NCBI GenBank assembly: GCA_024449915.1
Contig: JAMZAV010000322.1
Span: forward strand, 347,966-411,965
Source of the DNA: Sweltsa coloradensis
Lineage: Eukaryota; Arthropoda; Insecta; Plecoptera; Chloroperlidae
Length of the DNA: 64,000 bases
Reading direction: 5' to 3'
Shown here one piece after another: positions 45,101 through 52,830 of this stretch; the first letter of the stretch is position 1; every line of letters starts with the position of its first letter. The notes under the pieces are model-generated. The model was not told where the DNA came from, searched no databases, and saw only the letters and a list, made by a program, of their open reading frames with translations. Position numbers and translations under genes: made by a program.

Positions 45101-47313
45101 GTTGAATGACTCGGCACCTCCACCATATTTAAGCATGCAAACCAAAATTTGAAGAAATCACTAACTTTTCTTAGGTATTTATAGCATCAAGGGTTATACA
45201 CATTTTCATTTCATTCTCAAAAATTCTTATAATATACTCATTTTGGTTTTTGATGTTTAAAAAAAAAATTGAATTGTAAAAATCTTAATTTTTGCTATGG
45301 AATCCAAATATTGAATATTGATACCAAAAATATTCACACATCAACATCGCATCGAAATTCGAAATATCGATATCCTTGCCTATCCCTAGTACTACGTAGT
45401 AGGCCTACCTACTCAAATCAATTTCAAAATCCTTTTCATACTATGCAATAATGTTAATCATTGTTTGGCAAATTATATCTTTTCACCTTGCCTAGCTATG
45501 TCAGAGTTGCAGACTCCTGAACAATAAAAAGCTGTTATCAATTTTGCATTTTTATGCAAAATAGGAAAATACGAATTAGTATAGTTCATTATGTGAGTAC
45601 CCAAAAGAGGGAGGGAAGGTTACTGTCACGATTCATTTTTATTGTGAGCCATGACACACCCACAGAAGAGTGAGTCGAGCTTCACTCCCTCACATAAACA
45701 CATGTCCAACGACGTCGGGTAGAGTGTACTGACATGTAGGGCATGGCAGTGTTGGTTGGTTGGCTTGGATTGGACTGAATGTGAACGAAGCGAGGGTCGT
45801 ACCTGTTCTGGCGGGAACACGACGACGCCGTTGAGGGCCGGAGTGGCCACCACGTCGTCGAGGCAGCCGGTCACCAGGCCGGCCGCCAGGTCGTCATGGC
45901 GATTGTTTGTCGACTTGAGGCAGTGTAGCAGCCAGGAGGCGTGGTCCACATCCAGGGTGCCTCCGAGGGTGGCCGGCAGGGACTCCCGAGGGATGTGACC
46001 GCTTAGCTGCGGTATGCTCACCTGCACAGACAGGACAGGTTGATTATTTATTTTACAAAGCCAAAGGACATATACATCATATTTGGTATACAAAGATATA
46101 ACAATGATGATACAAAAAATACACAAGTAACAATTCAAGAAAAACAAGAAGTGAAGTAATTAGTAATTTTCTGATGAAAGTGAAAGGAATAACAAGAAAA
46201 ATTTGAATTTGAAGTTTGAAGACAAGAAAGTGATGAAAGCATTTGACCATGATAAGTAAATATTTTTATTGAGAGTGTAGGGCCTACACACTCAAGGAGG
46301 TATGAATAATTTAAGGAGACAGCATGCGCTATCTGTGGCTATACAAATGAACGTGGCCGTTTTGAACGTCTCTGATCGCGTTTTTCGCAGTATTTGCTGC
46401 TTCTCGTTGGTGCTGACCAATATGGCGGCTACTAAAACATAGGGTTTTTCGCAGTATTTACTGCTTCTCGTTGGTGCTGACCAATATGGCGACTACCATC
46501 GCCGGTCGCCATGTTAAAATGGCGGCACTGAAACAGCTGATATTATACTTAATACATTGATAATAACTCTTGTATTAATATGAGAATGAATAATAAAGAG
46601 GTGAAATGTAATTTTTGTTCATGTGCTCGGTTTTTGTTTGTTTTGGAATGTTCATAGAGCTTTGACAATGAGCTTTAATAATACCGACGACCATTCTTTA
46701 GGTTCGAGGCTTTCACCGACCACCGTTGTCGTTCAAATTGGCTATGGTTTTGATAACGCCATGCTGTCTGTCTCCTTACATTATTCATACCTCCTTGTAC
46801 ACACTCGGTTACTTTACTGATTTTCAGAGGGGAACTATAATTAAATACGGTTAATTTAAAATGAGATTCTGGGGTAAATGTGTATCTATCTACATTCACG
46901 CTCCTCACTTGCGCTTGCACTTGCGTACGCATGGTAGGTCTAAGTTTGGAGCTTTCGAAAGTCTCCTGAAATTTCATCACAATCAGAGTAGCCATTGTCT
47001 GGTTAAAAGTAAAAAAATAAAAAATAAATAAATGTAAACTAGCTTCTTTTTCTCAAGATAATCAAATAGAAGTTTTTGCTATGCTTACTACGCCCGTCCA
47101 ATTATTTGTCCGTCCTCCAAATAATTACACTGAAGTTGTTAATGAACAATCGTGCACTAGCACACTGCAAATGAACAACAACTAGAAGCTCACCGTGAAC
47201 ACGCGGTCTCGCAGCTTCTCTCTAACAAACAGTCTAAGGATCTTGAAAGGGGCCTTGAACCAGAGTGGTGCAGTCACGATCAGCACTTTCTTCAACTTGG
47301 CGGGGTAGGCACC
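33130..47313 (-). CDS. PTPN9-like: PTPN9/PTP-MEG2-type protein tyrosine phosphatase, C-terminal 504 residues in eight exons
   Basis: Exons on minus, in order: 47313-47194, 46021-45803, 44273-44129, 40016-39868, 38788-38575, 35270-35041, 34437-34230, 33359-33130. All junctions have AG/GT borders and consistent phase (1515 nt including the stop). The product starts mid-way through a CRAL-TRIO/SEC14 lipid-binding domain (AYPAKLKKVLIVTAPLWFK, then GHIPRESLPATLGGTL). An acidic and Ser/Ala-rich linker follows, then a full phosphatase domain: NRYTDV, DYINANF, WRMVWEQ, WPD loop at residues 374-376 of the visible part, and HCSAGIGRTG with catalytic Cys 421 and Arg 427. PTPN9 is cytoplasmic, associates with secretory-vesicle membranes through the SEC14 domain and dephosphorylates tyrosine residues. 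About 170-180 N-terminal residues are missing because their exons were not found. Confidence 0.93.
34230..34437 (-). CDS. phosphatase exon: WPD loop and signature motif
   Basis: Acceptor TTGTGCAG and donor ACGG|GTGAGA. It encodes TEETRQVCHYQF, the WPDYGVP loop with the general-acid Asp, and IIVHCSAGIGRTG with the nucleophilic Cys and phosphate-binding Arg. All catalytic residues are intact, so the enzyme is predicted active. Confidence 0.96.
34620..34826. mobile_element. truncated hAT copy related to 36746-37719
   Basis: Begins TAGGGTTGCCGTTCGATA and matches, in reverse, the right 200 bp of the hAT at 36746-37719 (including CCTTTTGTTCCTTCT and AACAGGGTTTTTCCACGCTA). Homology stops near 34826 and no matching right end follows, so it is a truncated copy in a phosphatase intron. 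Confidence 0.75.
35041..35270 (-). CDS. phosphatase exon: catalytic core
   Basis: Acceptor TTACCAG and donor GTCAAG|GTAGGC. It encodes PLPKTTSDFWRMVWEQHCLV, VIVMTTRVVERGRTKCWQYW and a beta-rich part ending VTALRVTDVK. The motifs FWRMVWE and KCWQYW are those expected for classical tyrosine phosphatases. The intron upstream of this exon contains the hAT nest at 35593-38073. Confidence 0.95.
35651..36435. mobile_element. hAT element (785 bp) nested in the outer hAT
   Basis: Ends CAGTGGTACTCAAACTT and AGTTTGAGTACCACTG. Perfect 8-bp duplication caataatc at 35643-35650 and 36436-36443. Subterminal GGGCCGC-rich motifs (CCGGGGGGCCAC, GGCCCGCGGGCCGC) are common near hAT ends of this type. No protein is encoded. 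Confidence 0.95.
36746..37719. mobile_element. hAT element (974 bp) nested in the outer hAT
   Basis: Ends TAGAGTTGCCGTTTGATA and TATCGAACGGCAACCCTA, with a perfect 8-bp duplication ctcaaaat at 36738-36745 and 37720-37727. Interior near both ends is rich in ATCGATAATCG repeats (36796-36832; 37627-37690), probable transposase-binding sites. The short open frame at 37011-37271 shows no recognisable domain. Confidence 0.94.
38575..38788 (-). CDS. phosphatase exon: start of catalytic domain
   Basis: Acceptor GAACAG and donor CAAG|GTAAGA. It encodes DYAEIRARPPDGSF, KNRYTDVLCYDHSRV (phosphate-recognition loop region; the usual Pro after V is replaced by Leu), SDYINANFVDGYKQKNAFIC and TQG. It ends after one base of the Gly codon, completed by the exon at 35270. 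Confidence 0.95.
39081..39144. repeat. (AAT)n microsatellite
   Basis: About 20 consecutive AAT units with one interruption, in a phosphatase intron. Confidence 0.95.
39868..40016 (-). CDS. phosphatase exon: Ser/Ala-rich linker
   Basis: The acceptor TCATAG is followed by GTGCCTCATCC and the donor is GTGCAG|GTGACT. The product (ASSPTAAASSASSGFSDDDS... ending SRGRAGLVQ) joins in frame to DYAEIRARPPDGSF of the next exon. GLVQDYAEIR corresponds to the start of the catalytic region in PTPN9 relatives. A GA-rich repeat lies right after the donor (39842-39862 on plus). Confidence 0.85.
40441..40866 (+). mobile_element. tRNA-Gly-derived SINE, full length
   Basis: The head GTGTGGCTCG, with A box TTGTGGTTAGCGTCTC, anticodon-loop-like CTTCCAATG and B box AGGGTTCGATTCCC, is tRNA-Gly(TCC)-like. 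The body carries AACTTCTGATTTGGAC and GTGACTTTGGAGCAG. The 3' part AAATATCGATCTTTGGTTGG to ACTGAGTGGGTAG is followed by a TTTATTTATTTA tail. Candidate target duplication aattgtaa (from 40431 and at 40867-40874). At about 425 bp it is long for a SINE. It lies in the phosphatase intron 40017-44128, opposite to the gene. Confidence 0.85.
40875..42972. other. intron sequence, nothing recognised
   Basis: About 2.1 kb within the phosphatase intron, with many AGGCCTA/TAGGCC palindromic words but no element ends or exon that I can support. Confidence 0.4.
42973..43552 (-). mobile_element. HINE/Helentron-like element, copy D
   Basis: CTAG at 42973-42976, then AGGAAGCTTCGCAAACGC as in copy B. The 5' tip CGCTCATCCAA ends at 43552. 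It has one to two internal units of about 160 bp (TTAAGGTTCTGTG, AAAGCATGTAGGTG) and an A-rich run. Its 5' third is close to those of A, B and C. Confidence 0.7.
43596..44001 (+). mobile_element. second Helitron-like subfamily, copy E (uninterrupted)
   Basis: Starts TTGAGCGAGCGTAGCGAGCG and ends GCTCGCTAAACAACGCGACG, hairpin, GCGTTTTCCTAG at 44001. It serves as the empty-site reference for copy E' at 6798-7970. It lies 128 bp from the linker exon of the phosphatase gene, on the other strand. Confidence 0.72.
44129..44273 (-). CDS. phosphatase exon: acidic linker
   Basis: Starts at acceptor ATTGCAG and ends GTGGAG|GTAACA, leaving one base of a Gly codon. It encodes GQGDGLCGIVEAIERRS, then an acidic run (SPEEEEDDDLEI) and a Ser/Thr/Gly-rich end. 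Its role as an exon is supported by exact phase match with both neighbours. The acidic segment appears longer than the linker of vertebrate PTPN9. Confidence 0.8.
44513..44695. repeat. short inverted-repeat element (about 180 bp)
   Basis: Left end GGGAAAGGCGAGAAAGAGAC and right end GTCTCTTCTCGCCTTTTCCC are complementary, continuing through CAACAGTT. The centre contains GAACGTTTCGGCCTACGCGGCC, like the GTTTCGGCC motif seen in several invertebrate repeats. An adjacent (GATTT)n tract lies at 44698-44722. Confidence 0.65.
44810..45060 (+). mobile_element. non-LTR retrotransposon (LINE) 3' end fragment
   Basis: The frame at 44813-45049 encodes QRGRPRKQWQKSVRKDV followed by Trp-containing WQERRRW. 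The pattern GRPRKxW...VRxDV...W is typical of the C-terminus of LINE ORF2 proteins of RTE/Jockey-like groups. The stop is followed by GATAATGATGATG, like the simple 3' tails of RTE elements. It is 5'-truncated and dead. Confidence 0.7.
45803..46021 (-). CDS. phosphatase exon: end of CRAL-TRIO domain
   Basis: Seventy-three codons, phase 0 at both ends. It begins VSIPQLSGHIPRESLPATLG and carries the LPxxLGG motif typical of SEC14 domains, then DHASWLLHCL. A linker with VVVFPPEQ ends at CAG|GTACGA. The CTCACCTGCACAG on the plus strand marks its acceptor. Confidence 0.92.
46293..46797. mobile_element. hAT-type element (505 bp)
   Basis: Ends CAAGGAGGTATGAATAAT and ATTATTCATACCTCCTTG, extending inward with a few mismatches to about 40 bp. 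Perfect 8-bp duplication tacacact at 46285-46292 and 46798-46805. The interior holds a direct duplication of about 55 bp (from about 46378 and 46442, with GTTGGTGCTGACCAATATGG). It lies in a phosphatase intron. Confidence 0.9.
46930..47104 (-). mobile_element. diverged HINE 5' fragment
   Basis: GGTCTAAGTTTGGAGC, CTGAAATTTCATCACAATCA, an A-rich run and CTTACTACGCCCGTCCAA reproduce in order the 5' third of copies A-D (TTCTAAGTTCAGAG, AAATTTCATCGCAATC, A-run, CGCTACGCTCATCCAA), with much divergence. No matching 3' end was found. Confidence 0.55.
47194..47313 (-). CDS. phosphatase exon: CRAL-TRIO middle part
   Basis: Forty codons in phase 0, acceptor TTGCAG at its start and donor ACG|GTGAGC at its end. 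It encodes GAYPAKLKKVLIVTAPLWFK followed by APFKILRLFVREKLRDRVFT. This is the conserved strand-helix segment of SEC14-like domains that ends just before the lipid gate. It is the most upstream exon of the gene I can find. The preceding exon should end at a codon boundary, but I could not find it between 47.3 and 64 kb. Confidence 0.93.
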
Positions 47314-50300
47314 CTGCAACAACAGAGAGAGACATCCGTCAATATACATTTTATGATTGCATCAACACACTGTTCTCTTGACTGAACTTTCCAGCACCCA
47401 CTTCGCTAGATAGTCACCATAAGGCTGTTTATGATTAACGTCAACGTGGGGGGGATGTGGGAAACGCGAATGTGATGGAAACAGAAAACGAGGCGTTTAC
47501 GATTGACGGAAATCAGTACTACTTCGTTATTCAAATAATACAATAAATAAAATGTCAAATAAAACCCTAGTGCCTATAGCTGTCCAAGCACACGTTGTAG
47601 GTTAAGTTTGATTTTTTTTTGTTCTGCCGCGAGGCGAGTACAGAGCATTTGCGGATGCTCGACGATCACATCGCCAACCATGCACGTGAATGTAGATGCC
47701 AAAGTTGGGACTTGACGAACTTTGGCAGCTCCGTTTTCCATTCCCGTTCACGTCCCATCAATCATAAACACTAAGCTGTGAATGCTATGTGTTATCTATC
47801 GCATTCACGTTTCCATTTGTGTCCCCCCAACGTTACCGTCAATCGTAAACCGGCCTTGCGAGTCCAAAAAAAATAGAGTTATTGGCTATTGCTAATAAAA
47901 TAGATTTAGTATTATTTTCAAACATTATATACGACTCCAAAAATATCAATACTTTGGGATGGCCGGATTCTTAAATACCAAATAAATAATATATTGAGAA
48001 TGAGGGGCAAGGACAGAGTAAAAAAATCAAGTTTCAAGTTCATTAAGGGAAACAAAAGTTGACATTTTACATCTAGTTAATTGTTATTGGTGTTTAAAAA
48101 GGAATTTGTAGTGTTGTTCAAGACTTTAAATAATAAATTAATTGAAAAAATCGAAACAAATGAAGATTGAAAAAGTAAACAATAGTACAGAAAGTAGATC
48201 ACTTGAGTGTTGAGCATATGGCGGGCAGCCCTCCACAGTCGTACCTATCTGCATGCCTGAGTGTCAATGGCTGTATGATTATTTGATTAGTGTTTGGAGT
48301 ATAACTTTGCTGATGACGACAACCTTCCTCCTCATTAATCCCAAGAAGGACGAAGAATTAGCCGCAGTCATCATCAGCAGGTAAATGTCGTGTGTTGTAG
48401 CGTACTACCAGTTCTCTCCCAACTTATGACTTGCTCACAAATTAAATATGTATAATATCTTTTCAGGACATACAAAAATGGCTAATTAGCCATATATTTT
48501 CGTTGATTATTTGTACTGTCAATGTAGACATGTCAAAGCTTTTATTTACAAATAAATATTATCTAACCGCACAAAAGTAATAACTAGAACCACTTTCCCC
48601 TACCCGCGAAAAGAGACATCTGTGGAACATTAGTCTTACATTGTTCCATTTATTTAATATGCTTAGGCCTATTTATTGAGGTTTACCGTTCACTTTCGAC
48701 AAACTATTATTTATTAAATATTACATTCATTGCCCATAATAAATACATAAATACATACACGACGAAGCGTGTAACTCCAAGTCAAGTATTTCTTCATTCA
48801 TCCCCATCGTCTTGAAAGGCACACTGTCATTAACATACGTGCAATACGTGAAAGAGTGTAAATAAAGTGTGATTATATAGTTCACTGCTTCGTACATTTC
48901 TGTCACACGATTAACTCCCGTGACGACAACTGTACAGGCTTATACCTCACAAGATTCAGATTCGATGTCACTTCACTACAGTAAACAGAGTTTAATTATT
49001 GCCATCCCATCTGGTGCAATGCATTAAACGTATCACATAGAGAAACACATTGCGACAACATAGCCAGTGGGAAAAAAAAACTTCTAGTCTAAATGGTCGC
49101 TATAAATCGCATACCAGACCCATTATAAACACATTTTATCATCATTGTCCCAGTTGGCATTCCGTTACAATTAAATGACATCTCTCTACACTGTTAAACT
49201 CGGCGACTCACCAGAGAGCTCCGAATAATCAATACTAAAAGCGCTCCCCCTCCCCTCCCCCTCCTAACTCGACATAATATACACGTGGACGTAACAGCTG
49301 TGCCTGCAGCGAAGATGCACATGTGATCGATATGGGGGCAGACTTCCTAGCAACCAATATCATATTTTTTTTTAAAGTTATCATACATTGCTGGGGTAGG
49401 TTTTCATCCCAACGACCACGATGAATTCCTTTTGCAAATTAGTAGCACTTGCTAAATAACCAACACTAACAGTCAAAAACATAAATTACAGAATTCGATT
49501 ATTTATCTCAGAGGTCTAAAACGTAGAAACACCTTCATTGTGTTAACTATAAAGTCAAAACGTAAAAACCCCACCCCTGTACAAAGTCCTGACCCTTCCA
49601 GACCATCAGCCTGTCATCCGTCACTGATACATCGGATGACGGAAGTGTCCAGCATATATGTGATTATGTCCCTTGATGGGCACTCTTGCAGTGTTGTCAT
49701 CGCACCCACCCACCCATTCTGTCACGTCGTGTTTGATGGTATGTCCGGCCCGGTGTCCTGGGGGTGGACGGGAATCACACAGTTAATTATGTCGTGTAGC
49801 AACACGACCAACGAGAGCGAGGGAGATCGATAGTGTGTTTGATTAATGTGCAGCAGGAAATGAACCTTCTAGTTTTAACTCTGGATTGTAGGGAATGAGA
49901 GTTCGTGACTCGCAGCGTCAAACAGGTGGCATTATTAGGTTAGGAACTATAATAAAAGTTGCATTTAGAGAGGGGTGTTATTATATACTGCCACAGCTAA
50001 TATAGGAGGTTTTGAAACATACTTGTGGACAAACTATACAAACCTCATTGGGCAATGCAATGGGGGGAAATACTACGTGTATCGTCGCGCAAGAAGGGAG
50101 CACGCAGCCAAAAATATGACCGGATTGCCACGAGAAACGCTGGTCTAACACACGCACGTGCAGAAAAAACTTTATGCCGTATAGCTAGTGGCATTCTTGT
50201 TAAACGTAGTAAGGTACATTTACTAAAAGAATGTCGAAATATATAATTAAAGCGTTACTTTTGTCTTGATGTTCATGGGTGAAAATCAGCTGCATGTTAA

Positions 50301-50457
50301 TTTTCATAAGAACTAAAATGTATAGTGGAAAATATAACTCCATATAATTTGTATACTTCATTTCATACCTTGTATACTTCTACAAAATCCTAACCCAACC
50401 TAACCTAACCCAGATTGTCCAAGGACACACAAATTAAATCTTATTGCGCATCGAGAT
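47314..50457. other. intron or intergenic, nothing recognised
   Basis: About 3.1 kb upstream of the last exon found. The missing CRAL-TRIO exons of the phosphatase should lie here or beyond. I looked for donor-flanked open stretches encoding SEC14-like sequence on minus and found none convincing. Confidence 0.35.
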
Positions 50458-51018
50458 ATTTGGTGGAAGTGCCGAGTACGGAAAACTTCAACTTAATGAA
50501 AATGGTAGCCCCGCTACCTTGACATCAAGGATCACCAAAAACATTCTGTATCGTCCTTGTTGAAGCAATGTCAACAAAAAACGCGTGTCAATCACCGGTC
50601 ATGTTCGATTTTTATCGTGAGACGTGACACCTAAAAGTGACGCATATACGGACGCTTCGCTCCCTAATAAAATATGTACCCACATCAAAATATCGGGTGG
50701 GAGAACTATGATCCAACACTTGTGGCAACAAGAGAAGGCCTAATTTTCACCCCTGCTGACGATGTTCAGTTTGAATTTTAGCAGGTAGGCCTATGTGTAA
50801 TAAAAATATATTTTTGGGGAGAGATCAGCGAAGTTCCCATGTATCAGCATCACTATTCTGTACGTCCGATTGACATACGTTTTTTTGTTGGCATTGCTCT
50901 TTAACAAGTAGGTTACAGAAAGATTTTGATGACTTTAAGAGTAAGGGGGGAGTGGACAGCCCCCCCCCCCCCCACCCCCCCTAGAAAGTTTGACAATTTA
51001 CGACCCGGCGCCTCCACC
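50458..51018. mobile_element. MITE-like element with TGGTGGAGGTGCCG ends
   Basis: Left end TGGTGGAAGTGCCGAGTACG and right end GACCCGGCGCCTCCACCA are imperfect inverted repeats about 560 bp apart. The same terminal word occurs alone at several other places (see finding). No clear target-site duplication, so boundaries are tentative. It includes a C-run at 50960-50972. Confidence 0.45.
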
Positions 51019-52600
51019 ATTCTTCTTCGACCAGTTTTGTTGTTATATCTAACAAATTTCGAACTTTAAAACACGATATGAATTGGTACGTATGACAGTG
51101 TACTGAGAGTGAGAAGGATATAAATATCCCGTCCTATATCCTGTGACATTCCTGTGATGAGATAAATATTGATGAATGACCATTGCACAAAACACAAAAT
51201 CACAATAGGAAAATGTCTGGGAAATACCATGATAGTTTACACTGATCGATTTCTCCTGTTGTTCCGGTAGTTTGTTATTCGGAAACTCACCACTCTTCCT
51301 GTTGTCGGAGTTCGAAACTAAAACACGCGACCTGTGTTTTTCAAACGCGACTCCCGAGTGAGATAAATAAAGTCGACTCGATCGACATTTCTGCCGAGGC
51401 TGCGTTCGTTTCTCATCTGATGTGAATGGATAGAGGGAACCTAAGTGGGCGTTGTCCGGTTCTCTCCGGTCAGCGTGGTATAGGCGATTAACCCGTGCTA
51501 AATGTTTCGTAAGCGATAGCGCGAGAACCCGACCACGGACCGGAATTATATTCATACTGTAAGAATCTATAATCTTTCCTCTTTGCGTGGATAAACATAA
51601 CTCTGCTCCATCACAAATATTAATGACATTTGTTTTGAGTTGAAGTGAACTCTACATTTACACTGTTGCCAAACCTTCCAAACTGCTCATGAAAAAGCAC
51701 GTAAAAACATGTTGTCCGTGGCGTCAGCATAACATTTGGTATCCGACTTGCTTTGTGGCTACTGTGAGGTTACTGGGTCGTACTAGATTATACATAACTA
51801 ATAAAATAGCCTTTAATGTGCCAACAAAATCTTGAATGCGAAGTACATTTAGCAACCATGGACAGGCGCGTGGTATGCGAGGATGCCACAGCTGCACACA
51901 ACGTGGCTGCGTCTCGCTTAGGTTGCCGCTCAGTCAGAGTACATTTGCGACAGCGCGCAAACATGGGTCCATTTAACTCATAATAGTTTGAATTTAGGAA
52001 GCGTCATCGAGCAAAGTAGGATGCCATCATCTTCTTCACAAAATTATGCATCTTGTGATGTTATTGGTTTTGATTTATTTCGCGCGAGTCAAAAGATACG
52101 GCGAGTTACATTTTCGTACCATGCTAATTCTTATGAGCGCAGAGACCAGTGAGAACCAATTTCCTTCCCGCCTTCAAAACTTAGGTTCCTTAGAGGAGGA
52201 ACAAATGCGCCGAGTCCCCCAGTTGGACGGCTTTGTAATGGATCGCTTTGTCTCCGGAGATGTACGTATCTCGCGCCCGCCCGGCCCCGTCGTCGCCCGC
52301 ACTCACTTCTTACTCGGTTGTTATCAAATCACTAAGCCTAATGCAATCCACTCTTGACTCGAGCTCCGCAAAACCAACACTGAAATACACTTCGAGTCAT
52401 AACCAAGACCACCGAAACACAAACCTCATGCCAACATGATTCCAAAAGTTGATTTATGATGATAATTAATATCAATTTAACTTCTCAATCAAAAAATATT
52501 TAATAACAAAAAATGTTTTTTAGTACTTTCAGTACCCCTATTCGAAATATTGCTTTTGGATTTACTTTTTTAATTACAGGACAATGAAAAGAGGAAATTA
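51019..52600. other. unassigned; contains a 168-codon open frame
   Basis: The longest non-transposon open frame on this side is 51049-51555 (minus, 168 codons). It starts MNIIPVRGRVLALSLTKHLA, is rich in Arg, Ser, His and Tyr, and shows no domain, signal peptide or membrane segment that I recognise. I consider it more likely chance than gene. A plus-strand frame at 52046-52357 is equally unremarkable. Confidence 0.3.
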
Positions 52601-52610
52601 CCATTTCCAG

Positions 52611-52830
52611 AGTATTCAATGGCATGGTATTCTATTTCGTATGCTCCCAACGCAGAAGAATCAGAGTTCGATTCCCGATTCGACTTCGGGCAGTGAGTTT
52701 AAAACTTCCACAGTTGACATAGGCCTATGCACTACATCACAGTATACGTAAATTGTGACTTTAGGGACGTCCCTCGCTGGTAATTTTTGGCCCACTCCAA
52801 GCAACGGTGCACAAATTAACCTTTATAATA
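52611..52830 (+). mobile_element. diverged tRNA-Gly-type SINE
   Basis: ATGCTCCCAACGCA resembles a tRNA-Gly(CCC) anticodon arm and CAGAGTTCGATTCCC a B box. The body has GTGACTTTAGGGACGTCCC and CAACGGTGCACAAATTAA, corresponding to GTGACTTTGGAGCAGTCCC and CGAGGCACATAATAAATT of the 40441 copy. Confidence 0.6.

Noticed and set aside
51049..51555. 168-codon open frame on the minus strand
   Set aside because: No recognisable domain, irregular composition, no convincing splice or start context; kept only as part of the gap description.
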